Source of the DNA: Tetraselmis striata
Lineage: Eukaryota > Chlorophyta > Chlorodendrophyceae > Chlorodendrales > Chlorodendraceae
Direction: 5' to 3'
Assembly: GCA_006384855.1 (NCBI GenBank)
Contig: VCJN01002137.1
Location: forward strand, 93,015-157,014
Length of the DNA: 64,000 nt
Part shown: positions 11,458 through 24,200 of the stretch, one piece after another
Position numbering within the stretch: the stretch's first letter is position 1
Layout of the letters: each line of letters starts with the position of its first letter
Position numbers and translations under genes: made by a program
Notes under the pieces: generated by a model
Told to the model about the DNA's origin: nothing
The model's input: the letters and a program-made list of their open reading frames with translations, nothing else
The model's database searches: none

Positions 11458-12966
11458 GTACGCTGCCACACGCTCTCACGCTGCTTGCCACGCGATGCGG
11501 TGCTGTAGTATGTGGTGTGTGATGCCGCGCTTGCTTGCTGCCTATTTTCAGGGTACGAGATGGCGGCATACCTCTCAGTACCGCTGGCAGCGCAGAGGAC
11601 GTGGACGCCCAGGCGCGGGGCCGGCTTCCGGATGCTCTCACCTGATATTCATCCCATCGCGTGGATTGTGCCGGGCCCCTCCCGAGGTACTCTTGGTCAT
11701 CAGCTTGTCAATTTTCATCTGCCTGATGGTGATTAACGGCTATGTCGCCAGTGGCAATCACGAAATGTGAATGTGGCACTCTATGTATCTGTGCTGCCTG
11801 CATGTCAACTTTGTATGTTGTTGCCCAGGGTGGCTAGGGATGAGCGGGGAGGGGGGGGGGGTAATTTACAGCCATCTGTGAAATTACGACATTGAGCAGC
11901 ACCTGGTGTTTTTTCCGGGCTGAAATGAGCTGCTATTGGGTTTGGGTTATTATTGGGACGAAAGTGGAGATATCTACCTGAATTGAACTCCCTGTAAGGA
12001 TTCCTTAATAGCTTGGTGTGTGCTGGGTAACGTCAGGGTGCCGCGCTCGGATGCGTGGCGGCAAGAGGCGCTGAGTCCTCTATATAGCTGTGCAAAGCAT
12101 GTGCCTGCGGGGAACGATGCCTGTCAGAATATAACGTACGAGCCCCATTTTTCAACCCGGATGATGACTGAGCGAGATGTGTAGCCGACTAGCTAGGTAC
12201 AGGTAGCATATTTAGAATGCTGAATACACTCGGACGATTAGTCCCGAGCCATTAATTCATACCGGTGATAGGGTGGGTGGTGGCAAATAACGGCACTTTA
12301 TTGACGAATATAATGGCGAATAAATAGCGACTAAAGGAGAATTGCTATGCTGATGCGGCGCGGCGGCAAACCGTCAGCAAACATTTTCAAACACGAATAA
12401 CGGTCAGACGGACCGTCAAGTGAAACATGAAATGCTAAAGTAGAATATGACCGTAGATAGCGACCCGAGGTGCGCGAGATGAAGCCCGCATCACAGAGGG
12501 GAGGGAGGAACGCGGCTGCGCGACCGTTACAGAAAGTGTACGTTTTCGTTTATAATACGCGAGGAAGCGCACTTTCCGGGGCATTGAGATGAGCGGGAGC
12601 CATTTCGTTAAAATCAAAATTTACCGTAAACTTAGGGTGCCCAGTGTTTAGTGTAGACTGCTGTCACAGATGTCACTCAGATGAAGACTGAGCAGCGACC
12701 AGCAGCAGCATCACGGAGCACAAATAATGAAACAGCACAACGCGCCAGCCGCCCGCCTCTACCTGCCACCCCGGGCTCGCGCTCGACTCCCCGCGCGCGT
12801 GTTCGAATTCCAAAGCCACGGCGTCCGCCCCTCCCGCACACCGCTGACTTAGTAGAGCGGAACAGCCCCCGGTCCGCCCTCACCCAGGCCTCGCACTCGC
12901 AGCCCCCCGCCTCCGCCCGCCTACTGCCCGACGCGCGCCTCGGCAGCCGCTCGGCTCTCGCGCGCC
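11458..12966. other. intergenic region between HET-like gene and PEX19
   Basis: It contains a possible alternative third exon of the upstream gene (11552-11736) and a G-run near 11850. No other coding region is supported. The last 250 bases before the PEX19 start are strongly GC-rich and may hold its promoter; no TATA box stands out. Confidence 0.5.
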
Positions 12967-13147
12967 ATGGCGGGGCAGGCGCACCCGACAGAGGACGCGC
13001 AGCTGGACAGCCTCCTGGACGGTGCCCCCCCGCGCCCTTGGCCTCTTCCGCCTGGACTGAGCCCCTTAAGAGCATATCGCGAGGTAGCTCGTACTCGCAG
13101 CGTGTGCCGTTGAGGCATCGACTCGACCCCCCCCCCCCCCTCACACA

Positions 13148-13200
<53 letters not shown>

Positions 13201-13321
13201 CACCACACCACACCACACAGTCCCCAACGGAGATGCGCACACGCACACCTACACCCCTTCTTATTCCTGTCTTAACTCGCGAGCAGAGTCGAGCCTCCGG
13301 GCTTCCCTTGGTTGGCCTTGC

Positions 13322-13352
<31 letters not shown>

Positions 13353-16300
13353 AAAAAAAAAAAACAGCCTTCAGCCATCTGCTGCGTGCCCGCTCCGCGT
13401 CTGGGAACTTGCAAACAGCTGACCGGACCCTCTCCCCACCCCCTCTTCCTTCCCTCCTCTCCCTCAACTGGCACTCACCCGGGCAACAGAGGCGCTGGAG
13501 GGCTTTGACGCGGCAGGCACGGCGCCCAGCGCGGCCACACCAGCAGCGGGCAGCGGCGACCGCACCCAGCCGGAGCCAGCCCCCAGCGGCAGGTCCTCTG
13601 CTCCCCCCCCCCCCCCCCCCACCCTCTGGGATGCGCCCCCTTTGCCAATGCCTCAATGCGACCCTCTCCGATGCGCCTGCGTCTGTGGAGCGCGGCGCCC
13701 CTCATCGGTGCCCTGTTCCTGCGGCGATCCGTCGCTGACGCGCTGCCGGGGGATTGTGCGCGCAGCTCGCGTGGGCCGGCGCCACCGCCGGCGGGGCTGG
13801 GGCTGGGGCTCGGCTTTGACCCACTCAAGGCGCGCGCGGGCGGAAAGCGTAGGTGTGCGCCCTGCCGTGTGTTGCAAGGCTTTGGGGGGGGGGGGGGGGG
13901 GGGCATGGCTTTGGGGGGAGGAGGAGGGCTTCCTGCATGCTGACCCATGACCAACCCACCATCACCACCCGCTGTCCCCATCACTCCACCCAAACACAGT
14001 GATAGTTCCGCCAAATCCAACATGGCGGCGGCAGAGGCCGCGGGGGCGATGCAGGCGGACAAGATGGCGCGCCAGATGGCCAACCTCATGAAGGACCTCG
14101 CCGACTCCAGTGCGCCCCCCTCTCTGCTCTCCCTACCAGCCGGCACAGCCTGACACAGACATTTCACCAGAGGCGCACCCACAACGGCTGCACTGCCCCC
14201 GCAAGGCGCGCCGTCTTGCATCAGCCAAGTCGGCGGAATCAAACCCGATTACAGCAACATGGCGGAATCGGACCCGGCCACAATTCCGACCCTGCCGCCC
14301 GTGCAACCCGCGGCACTGCCCGCCTCGTCACCAGACACGCTGACGCAATCTGACGGTCCCGGCGGTGACGCGATATCATCCGTGCTGCGGCCATGCATGC
14401 CATGCTGAGCGCACCCGGCCGTTGTGCCCCCGGCGACGCAGCCACGGGGGAGGTGCAGACGGACGCGGGCGGGGAGGAGAAGATCCTGGACCTGGCGGCC
14501 ACGCTGTCCTCGCTGGCGGACAAGACGCGGTGCCCCCCCCATCCCCTTTTCTCCCGCCCCACCCGTCGACGATACCGGGTTCTCGGACTCTAGGGCTTGA
14601 CACTGAAGAAAGGGTCTTGGGGCACCGTGGGTTTACTGCATTCCTTCGAGCAACCCCCCCCCCCCCCCCCCCCCCCCCCACTTCTTACTCCTCCTCCCTT
14701 TTCACTGGGGGGTGCATTGCCCCGCCAACTCACACGGTGCCGCGCTGCGCTGCGCTGCGTGGCGCAGAGCCACCGCGGGGCCGGAGGTGGTGCCAGACAA
14801 TGTGAACGACGAGCTCTTTGGGCAGCTGACGCAGCAGATAGATGACATGCAGGCGCGCCCCCCCGCCAGGCCCAGCAGCCCACATCCACGTGACCCGCCA
14901 CGGTAGAGCGGCCGTACAGCAGTGCTGCTGGGGACACACCCCGCTCGTCTCGCCTTTGGACCTCTCGGTACCCCTGCGGGCAGGGTTAACGTTTTCCCAT
15001 AGAAAGGGGCGGCAAGGCACGGTTTCCCCGTACATCCATGCGCTCAGCGTATGTGGTCTTGCACTGCAGTGTTTCGGGCCTGTGCGTGCTGTGTGCCAAT
15101 CCCCATCTTGATGATGCCGACTGCTGCTCGTTCGAAGCTGCTCACTGCGGATTCCATGGCCATCTCGCACTGGGCGATTCAACATACCCAGCAGCCATAA
15201 TGACCTATTAATACTGTACATATATTCGCATCCAATATGGCCTATTCAGCGGACAATGATTCAGAGGGCGCAGCGAGCTTCAAAGCGATATGTCCCCGTT
15301 GTTGCGGCAGCATCCGTGTTGTCCCTGGGGTGAAGGCGTTAAGTACCGCCACGCTTGTCCCGCTTGACTGTATGAATATGTTACTATCCCACTGTAGCGG
15401 TAATGATGACAGCAGAGGGTCTTTGTTTGCAGAAGCAGGAAAATGGACCAACATCACACAGAGTCAAAGGGAACCCCTTCTTGTTTAGATACTACACCGA
15501 ATGTTCTTACTTTCAAAGGCAAAACAATTATTGAATGAATAGTTGATGTTGTCATTAGAACCAAACCATGCGCTTGTGCCGTACCATTTCATTGGGGGTC
15601 TGCGGGTCAAAAAGTAATGAACTGGTTAGGAGCAACGGGCCGAATGATCCATGTCTCATTCGTGGGCTATTCTGACGCAGTTCAAGATAAGTATACTCTC
15701 TCTTACTTTCTCTCCTTTCAAAGGGAAGATAATATACCGCAAACCCATAGCGAGGCTATGGCAAAGTTTTGTTACGGCAATGACTTAGAACACAATACCG
15801 GCACTGTTTCTTTCAAATTGATGTCAGGACGACATGTGTGCGTTTCTTTAGTCCTTTTCGGCTCATTCATCTTAGCACGGCGGCTGACCCCCCGGAGCGG
15901 GCCCTTCCCGCCCCGCAGGAGACGCCGGAGGTGCAGTCCCTGATCGACGGGCTGATGCGGCAGCTGCTGTCCAAGGAGGTGCTGCACCAGCCGATGGCGG
16001 ACATCGCGGCCAAGTACCCGGGCTGGCTGGAGGCGCAGCGCGCGGCGGGCGCGCTGTCGGCGGCGGAGCTCGCCAAGTACGAGGAGCAGCACGCCTGCAT
16101 CCGGCAGGTCTGCGCGCTGTACGAGGCGGAGCCCATCGATTTTGACGCGGTCGTGGAGGCGATGCAAAAGGTGCGGCCGGCGTGAAGCCTGGCCCCTCCC
16201 TACACCCCAAATCTATCCTGTCTCGAAATCGGAGTACACAGATAAACCCTATCTTAGGGTTTTCCTTTAAAAGCCTACTAATCTGCAATCCCTTTATGCT

Positions 16301-16703
16301 CTGAAGCTTTCCTGCCCCCCGTCACGGTTAATAGAAGCAAATATGATCAGGTCAACAAACCCTAATTGATAGGTCCTGGGGTGTTAACCCACTCTAAAAC
16401 GACTGAGAATAACCGCATTCCAACATATTCAACATCAAACAACTGTAAAACTCGGTGTAAAGTTGTATAAATCTAGGGAACCCTAACACACATGTGGAAG
16501 CTGTTGGTGCGCTAACCCCCCCCCCCCCCCCCCCCCCGGTGCTTTGCTTACCATGCGCGCAGGTGCAAGCACATGGACAGCCGCCGGCAGAGATCGTGAG
16601 CGAGCTGGCGCCGGGGCTGCAGTTTGACGGCGACGGCCTGCCGTCCTTCCCGGCCATTCCGGGCATGGGCGGCGGGGGGCAGGAGCAGTGCTGCATCCAG
16701 TAG
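12967..16703 (+). CDS. PEX19: peroxisomal biogenesis factor 19 (PEX19)
   Basis: PEX19 is the cytosolic chaperone and shuttle for peroxisomal membrane proteins; it docks on PEX3 and is farnesylated. Eight exons fit without frame breaks: 12967-13021, 13490-13592, 13766-13852, 14000-14109, 14442-14529, 14768-14852, 15919-16170, 16563-16703. The product is 306 aa (human 299). The N-terminus has the acidic PEX3-binding type helix (DSLLDEALEGFD), made by joining exons 1 and 2. The conserved core LLSKEVLHQPMADIAAKYPG, then KYEEQHACIRQVCALYEAEP, is in exon 7. Exon 8 carries PPAEIVSELAPGL and ends in CCIQ, a CAAX farnesylation box directly before the stop. Intron 6 (14853-15918) appears to use a GC donor (CAG|GCGCGC); intron 7 uses GTGCGG. 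Several introns start GTGCCC or GTGCGC followed by C-runs. Exon boundaries 1-6 are inferred from phase and homology; exons 7 and 8 are the firmest. Confidence 0.92.
13151..13196 (+). repeat. (TC)n microsatellite in PEX19 intron 1
   Basis: About 23 copies of TC, next to a CA stretch, a C-run just before it and a downstream C-run/A-run (13321-13364). All are inside intron 1 of PEX19. Confidence 0.9.
16220..16400. repeat. degenerate CCCTAAA/TTTAGGG-like motifs in PEX19 intron 7
   Basis: ACCCTATCTTAGGGTTTT, AACAAACCCTAATT and nearby AACCCTAA variants cluster here. They resemble plant-type telomere repeats that have decayed. Confidence 0.4.
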
Positions 16704-18064
16704 AACCTCCCCGCTGCGGCCGCCTGTAACCCCCTCCCCCCCCCCATCCCCCCCGCCCGGTAGCTGCCACACCGCTGGTGGCAAGGACCGATTGGTTCTG
16801 CCGGCTGGGCGTATCACGGCGCGGGGGTGCTCCCAGCCTGCGTCGACGGATGCTCACACGAAAACATGTAATGTCGTGGGGTGGCGGCGAACGAATTCTA
16901 AACTGCGGGACAGTGTATCCGCCGCCATGCGCGTTGAGATTGCTTATCCGTCCGCATCCCCCGTGTACCTGTGGGTCCTGCCAGGATTCATTTCATTATT
17001 ATACTGTGACATGATCCGCTATAACGAATGGCCGGAAAGCTGCGGGCTAATGGTGGTGGCTGCCCTGACAAGCAGCTCCCCGCCCGGTGAAATACGAGCT
17101 CGTGCGTGGCGGTGCATGTAACTCGTGCTGGTAATAGCTGATGACATAAGCGGCAACTTGTGACGTTATGCGCTGATGATGAGACACCCGGGGCAGTGAT
17201 GTCATAGCATGGTGGGGCATGCATGAAAACAGGGTTGAATTACAGTGTCTGGTAGAGCAGCATTAATTTGTTGGTCTGCAGTCATGGTGCTGGGCGGTGC
17301 CGGATGTACCGTGATCCCGCCCTTCCAAACACTCAGGCCGTAGTAGGTGCGGCAGTTGTTTTGGAGAATGGAAACAACTACGGATAATAAGGCGTATAAC
17401 TGCCGCACCACCTCGCCGCCAGGCCTGGGACGGATGATACCGCTAGGCGGCACTGAGAGTGCTGACGCTCAATACTAATCAGTATTTATTGTTTCCACCA
17501 GCACAGCAGTACTAATGTTATATTTACCCATTGCGGCGAGTCTTTCCCTCAACTCGCCGCCACGCTACATTCCGCGCACGCGGCTGTTTTGTCGATTGTT
17601 ATACCATGTATTCGCACCCCATAGCATCCGCGCATCGTGATATTTTATACTTCTCATGCGATGGTATATCCGCCAACAGGTGCTGCGCACGCATCCGGAC
17701 ACCAGCCTCAAGACAAGCGAGACAAGGCACAGGTACTGTAGATACTTTGTATTGCGGCACCATACTTAGTGCTCTAGCGTGCGCCCCCCACTCCTACTCG
17801 GCTTGCGCTGCTGCATCTAGCACTTCATTAGTTCCAGCAGCCGATTACTTTACTGCTACTTTTTGAGGGTTTTCCGTGCCGTCGCCCGCCGTCTATCATG
17901 CGGCGGCTGCTCTGTTCCGGTTCATTCTCTCGTGGTGTACCGGAGCTCTGATTGTTTCCATCCCGCCCACCCAGCTGTATATACAGATATATCATCTATA
18001 CATAGATATCATCTATATATAGATGGTGGTGTGCTATGGCATCAGATAATGCGATTTTCAGGTG
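16704..18064. other. intergenic, nothing recognised
   Basis: No coding region is supported. A short AT hairpin (TATATAGATG with its complement) lies at about 17980-18025, just before a SINE. Confidence 0.5.
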
Positions 18065-18325
18065 CATCCCTTGCCCGCTCGGTTGAGCGGTCGTCTCGTA
18101 CGCGAGAGGTCCCGGTATCGATTCCCGGTCGATGTATTTCGGCGATATCGTCCCGGCGTGTCCTGGGTTGACCCGGTTGATGCATTAGCCCTTCGGGGTT
18201 CTAATGAGGCAATGGTCTGAGGGCTATGCCAGACCTACGACTGCAGCTGGCGCAAGAGGTCAAGTGCTGGGGCGGCTTCGGCCGATGTCCAGGGGCGATC
18301 TTTACTTTTACTTTTACTTTTTATG
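18065..18325 (+). repeat. tRNA-derived SINE, copy A
   Basis: The head carries A-box-like CTCGGTTGAGCGGTCG and B-box-like GGTATCGATTCCC, as in a tRNA promoter. A unique body follows (GATGCATTAGCCCTTCGGGG ... CTACGACTGCAGCTGGCGCA) and a (TTTTAC)n tail. It matches five other full or partial copies in this window. Confidence 0.8.
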
Positions 18326-18543
18326 CGATTTTTTGCTTGTATATTTTATTCGAGCTCATGTAAGTATTATATTTTATTCGAGCTGGTGAAGTAGCGGTAT
18401 TGTGGTGCTGGTACGTGGTACGTGGTATAAACGCAGGATTTGATGCATTGTTTTGAGTGAATGCGCCGAGTACTTAGCCGTTTGGTTGGAATAGAGTATT
18501 TGCTGGACGATTACTGGCCTGCCAGATGATAGGAGATGTATGA

Positions 18544-19140
18544 TTACATAGGGGCAGCGGTCAACGTGGGGTTGTTGCACCCACGAAGTCGGTCGTAGAC
18601 TCTTGAAAGCACAGCCGCCTGCTCCTCCATCTCTCGAACGCGCTGGTCATGTTTCTCCCTCTCGACCTCTGCCTTCTCAAACGCGAGTCGCAGCTTCTCC
18701 TCGGCCGTCGTTGCCCTCGACCTCGCCACAAACGCACGGCGCTGCTCCGCCGCTAATTCCTGCTTTAGTCTCGTGTGGTCTTTTTTCCAGTCGTTGACTT
18801 GTTCGCGTAGGCTTCTGAGCTCGTCGCACTTGACGCGCATCGTCTGGGTCCTGAGCTTCACGATCGTCGCTCGCAGCTTCTTCACTTCGGCGGTCTCAGA
18901 GCCCAGCGCGATCCCGAGCTGCTGAAGTTGGAGTTGGAGCTGAAGGTTGGCGACTTGATACTGCCTTAGGAGGTCCGGGTTGACTGGTGTGCCGAAGTCA
19001 CTCCCGCGGGAGCCGCTCAGCTGAGGGCCTTCGGAGCTGGGCGGCCGAGGAGCTGATGGGGCGGAGCCGCCGCGGGCGGCAGCAGCGGCTGCACCGCCAT
19101 CACCGCAGGAAGCACTCAGCGGCGTCCCGAGTACCGTCAT
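18544..19140 (-). CDS. hypothetical coiled-coil protein
   Basis: The frame runs 198 aa from the ATG at 19140; it stays open a little further upstream with no ATG. The first 60 residues are Ala/Gly/Ser/Pro-rich. From about residue 65 to the end there is a strong heptad pattern rich in Leu, Gln, Glu, Lys and Arg (LQLQLQLQQLG ... LREQVNDWKKDHTRLKQEL ... EEKLRLAFEKAEVEREKHD), so a long coiled coil is expected. No catalytic motif is seen. It lies opposite to the flanking genes, 0.2 kb downstream of a SINE. It could be a host structural protein or the gag-like part of an unrecognised element. Confidence 0.5.
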   Translation of the reverse strand: MTVLGTPLSASCGDGGAAAAAARGGSAPSAPRPPSSEGPQLSGSRGSDFGTPVNPDLLRQYQVANLQLQLQLQQLGIALGSETAEVKKLRATIVKLRTQTMRVKCDELRSLREQVNDWKKDHTRLKQELAAEQRRAFVARSRATTAEEKLRLAFEKAEVEREKHDQRVREMEEQAAVLSRVYDRLRGCNNPTLTAAPM

Positions 19141-20291
19141 GGAGTCGGCGCTGGAGAAGAGCACTTTGGGAGAGTCAGCGCGCCAGGGGGGGAGTCAAAT
19201 TCGTAGTCGCGGCGGTGGTGCGGCGGTGGAGCAGTAGCACGGAAATTAGCTGCGACGCCTGCCGGCGCGTCACAAGGAGGCAGATGTAAAAGATCGCTAC
19301 CCACTCGGCCACGCGCCGCAGCCATTGCACTCCAGAAACACGCACTATGACACCACGCGGGCTAGGCAGACAAACAAGATCAAAGCAAAATAGGTGGTTC
19401 TACCTGATGGCTCGAGCAGCTATCGTGTAGCCTGTGCGGCCGGCCGCGGATCGGTGCTTCGGCTGGCGACGGCCGAGTGCGCGATGCGGATGGCTGGCGG
19501 CGCTGTGGCTTGCGAGGACTAAAGGCGAGACAGGCGAAACAGCAGAGGTGCTGTTTATCCGCGGGCGGCACGACGCCCCTGTGGGTAAGATGTGGTTTAT
19601 CCGAGAAAGTGAGGTCTGTTCGCTTAGGTGGCTGACCGGCCCAGTCGTCAGCCGCGGTCAGTCTTGGCATTGTTTGCTGTCTCAACTAGTCACGTGTCTG
19701 CAACCTCGTACCGCCCTCGTAGACCAGTGCACGGCTGTTGACCCGCGTGCTGCTGAAAAGCAAATGCAGTGCCTGAGACGGTGACCGGTACTCTCGGATC
19801 AAAATGTTTTTTTTACAAGTTTTACAGAGGAATGCACTAAGTGCACTCGTACTCCTTGTGGTACGTTTAGCCGCTATAGCAGGTCCTGGAAAGGACGCTC
19901 CCACAAGAGGAAACTGACGGGTCGTGTACCGGCATTTTTCATCTCCTGTCACCGACCCCTGGCCGGTGCTGACCAACCCTCCGGTTGCATCAGTGAGGGT
20001 CGAAGGATAAAAGACGCTTGCGTAACGCGTAACGCAGCGAATACTGCGATATGATTGGCTGAGATTTTTACGCTTATTGCCTGAGGCTACGCACTACTAG
20101 TGTTTGTCTCAGTATTGCCGCCCTGCACGGACGGGCATGGCTAGGAAAACTTACCTTCCGGGCGGTAAAATAATCCAGTGTCTTTCCACCACGGGTTCCA
20201 GTACGTCTAGAGGCGCAGGCCACCCCAGGGCAGGGCTCACGAAGGACGACCCGACGTGCTTGCAAGTCGGCCGGGGCGTCGGTACGTGGCC
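19141..20291. other. intergenic between coiled-coil frame and dioxygenase gene
   Basis: It probably contains the divergent promoters of both neighbours. No TATA box or other defined element could be assigned, and no further gene is supported. Confidence 0.45.
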
Positions 20292-21252
20292 ATGTCGGCG
20301 GGTCCCGCGGGCGAGACGCTGAGGTGCGCCGCCTGCAAGACGCCCCGCCCGGTCGCCTACAAGGCGACGTCCCGTGCTCACCTAGCACGCCGATCTGTGC
20401 TGTGGTGGGGCCGTTGTGCAGTGCGGAGGAGCGGCGGGCGCTGGCGCTGGCGAAGTTGGCGCGCGTGTTCGGCGCCCGCGGCGGCGGCAGCGACAAGACG
20501 TCCGGGGACAGGGCGGCCGAGGCGGCGGTGCTCCGCGAGGTAGGGGTACCCAGCTGGATCATTCCATCATCACACTATTCGTCCCCATCAAAATGACTCA
20601 GGATGTCGGGCCGGGCCGCCCGCGCCTCCGCCTCCGCCACCTCGCGCCGCTATGCCTGCCCGCCCGTACGCCCGCCTGGCTGCCATGCTTGGGCATCACC
20701 GGCGCTGATGCGAGCGGCGATTTTCTGCGGCGCCTGCGCGCAGGTGCTGCGTCGGACGAGCCAAAAGGAGGTCGCCGCCCTGGTGAGAGCCGTCGCGCCA
20801 CGCTTGCGAGCAGTCGAGTTGTTGCCACCAACGACCCGCCACCAACGACGACGGCCACCGGGAAATCTCCAACGGACCCCCCCCCCCCCCCCCCCCCACT
20901 GGCGTTGTTCGCCCTGCTGTGCTGGTTGCAGGTGCAGGATCGGCTCAGCGTGCTTTCCGCGCTGAACGCCCCCAACAGTGCGAGCGACAGCGACAGCAAT
21001 AGCGACAGCGGCGGCGACGTCATCGGCGCCCCCTCCCCACAGGCGCCCCCACACAGCCAGCACGCCGCGCCAGCAGCCTCCAGCATCAGCCGCCCGCGCG
21101 CCCATGCAGCGCCGCCTACAGTGACCTCCTTGCTGCGGGAGTTGGCCAGCAACGCCCGGGCGGTTCGTGCCCCCCCCCCCTCCACACACACACACAGACA
21201 CACATATACAGATACACACATTCCACCCTCTAACCTCCTTGCCGAACTACCA

Positions 21253-21285
<33 letters not shown>

Positions 21286-24200
21286 CACCTAGATCCCTTC
21301 CCCCCCTCACGTATGCAGTTGCCAGCACACCTCGAATTATGATCTCAATTAACACCGGATGTATCCTCAATTCAGCACCCTGCCTGCGGATATCGGCCTC
21401 TCATTTCGGTTGTATGAAACCTAAGGAACATTCGCAACTAGTTCCACTGCATATAATCACGTCTATCTGACCTCTGATAGGAAGGGCAAATTCGCATTCG
21501 CAGTGGTCTTAAACCCCGAGTCAGCCACACGCAGCCGTCTGCTCCCAGCCACGCAGAAAGCGAAAGGCAACTCCAGGGAGGTGAAAGGGGGAGGGGGGGG
21601 GGGGGGGGGGGGGGGGGCCGGGGGGGAGGGTGGGAGTGCCTCTAGTAGGAGATGGGGTGTCCCTCGCGGCCCCGTTTCGAGCAGCTGACGACCCCCTGCT
21701 CATCCAGAGAGAGAACTGGCAGATAGGAGCGGCATTGGCATCCCCGAGCCGTGTAGGTTGCTGAATAAGCCACATGCCCGTCCCCCTTTTCTTGAACTCC
21801 CACCCCCTCCACCTGCCCCCTCCCCATCCTCCCCGGGCGGCCAGGTGCCGGCGGGCCTGCTGCACCGCAGCTTGTGGGAGGAGCTGGCCGGCGCCTCTCT
21901 CAATGCCGGGGGCGGAGCGGAGGCAGCGGCAGGTGTGGGGCCTGGGGTCGCCGGGCCGACCTCGGGGCCGCGGCTGAGGTGGAGCAAGACCGGCGCGCGC
22001 GCGCTGCTGCAGGATGGCTACTGCGTGCTGGTGCCCCCCCCCCCCCCCCCCCTTGAGGGAAGGGAGCCATGGGGGGTGATAATGGGCGTTCGGTTGTCGA
22101 CGAGGAATGCATACCGGCCGTTCTCTTGTAGTTCTGGCGAGCTGCTTAGTGAGAGCCCCTCGCGGCTGCCTTTCCCTGCCTCTCAACCACCGCCCCATCC
22201 CGTGTGCCGTGCCGGCAGCCAGCGGAGGGCTGCGGCGGCGGGGGCGATGACAACGTGTTCCCCGCCATCGCGGCCACCATGCGCGCGCTGGTCGCCGCCG
22301 GCTGGCCGCCTGTCTTCATCTTCATGTACGACGAGCTGTGGCAGCTGCTGGGCCGCCTCTTCGGTGACTTCCCCCCACCCCCCCCCTCTCCCCATCCACC
22401 CCTCAAAGGAGAATCAGACCTCACCCCCTCCCCCCCCCCCCCCTAATTGTGGGCACACATACTCCCCTCAGGCCCCCCTTCTCTGTGGCGTGAGGGTCTC
22501 CCAGGGTACCAGACTGACGCCTCTGTCCCCGGGCGCCACATGCTGCGGCCACAGACGTCGCCGCGGAGCTGCTGAGCGCGCCAGCGGACGACGTGCTGCT
22601 GGAGGCGTCCTTCTTCGCGTGGGCGCTGCAGCCCCCGGGCGCCGCGCCCGCACGGTGGGCCAGATCCCCCCCCCCCCCCCCCCCTCCCCCTCCCTTCCCC
22701 TTACCCCCTTTACCCCCGGTATCAACCACCCCCACCTTTTCGCCTCGTGCTTCACATGGATCCGGCCGGCGACCTAGGCGTGACCGCTGCACTGGGACCT
22801 CCCTGTGTAACTTTTGCCGCCACGTGGGGAGGGGGAGGGGAGCATTGCGCTGCAGTGCCGCCAGCCTCCTGCCAGGGAAGGAGATCTCGGGGGGCGGGGG
22901 AGGGGCGGGGGCATGGCGCTGTTTTGTTCATCGTGAAGGCGGTAGCCGCCGCGGCAGAGGTCCGTACCTTGCCCTTCTTTCTCATGCCTCGGCCCTCCCC
23001 TGTTTTGTGTCTGCCCGCAGGGTGGGCAGCAACTTTGGGCTGCCGCACCGGGACTACAGCCACGCGGACGCCATCCGCGGCGACGGCAGCATCAGGTGTG
23101 ATCCGCGGGGATGACACCTGCCCCCAATCCCACACAGCGCAGTCCCCAGCATCGAAGGATGGCCGACCTTGACATACGTACATGCTGCTTGTGTGTTTAT
23201 GTGTGTTTGGGACCAGGGGGGGGTGGGGGGGTGGGGGGGTTGAATGTCCGTTGATGAATGATTGACTACTGGTGGCAAGCTGAAGTTGGACAAAATGAAT
23301 CGGGTCGTCCCGCTGCGGCCTTTGACGAGATGTCGCCATTTTCGCATTTCAATTCACGGACAGAAACGATTTTATGACGTTGGAACACCAGTAGTTATTG
23401 GCAGTGGTGTCCATTTGCTGCCCCGCACTACAAACGACATGGACAACCTTCTTCATCATGGGACCAATTGAATTACGGCCCACAGTAACACACGGCACAA
23501 TACATGCATCATATTTGAATCATAGATGCACAATTCATCAATACACATTTCCAAAAAAGAACGAAACATGTACATACTCTGACGGAATTCCCCCCCCCCC
23601 CCTCCCCCACACACACACCCCAAACTAAACCCTCTCCCACTCTTTGAACTATGGGGTTTTAAACCTTAAACCCTGAACCCTAAAATCCTAACCCTAAACC
23701 TTTCTAAACCAACATTTCTCACCCCCTCTCAGAGGAAAGTGGCATGTTTAGGGTTTCAAATCCTAAGCCCTAAACGCCTCACCTTGCGCTGTCCCAAACT
23801 GCCGAGCGCGCAGGCTGCTGTCGGTGTGGCTGCCGGTGACGGACGCCACGCTGGACAACGGCTGTCTCTACGTATTGCCCAAGCCGGCGGACGCGCTGTG
23901 GGCGGAGCCGTCGCACCCGGCGCACATGCGCTGTGCGGCCGACCTGAGCGCGGAGGGGGGTGGCGGAGGCCCGCCCGTGCTGGAGCTGCGCTTCCCGCTG
24001 CACGCCGTCCGGCCGCTGCCCGCCAAGGTACGAGCCCCCCCCCCTTTCCGGAGCGCCCTCCCCACCAATCACGGCTGCCTGTGTGCCAGTGTACATAAGC
24101 GGTGATGGCAAAGTACAGGTCATCGTTCGGGGGACAAGCTGCTGCATGCTGCTGCAAGTAGTTGCATTGGAAATAATGTATATGGGACTGCTAAAATATG

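Noticed and set aside
12681..13508. 275-codon plus-strand frame and 265-codon minus-strand frame over the PEX19 start
   Set aside because: They cross the microsatellite and C/A-runs of intron 1; the spliced PEX19 model explains the region.
20598..21221. 207-codon minus-strand frame
   Set aside because: It is antisense to dioxygenase exons 3-4 and their introns, with low-complexity Gly and Ser/Leu runs from the C-run and Asp/Ser repeat.
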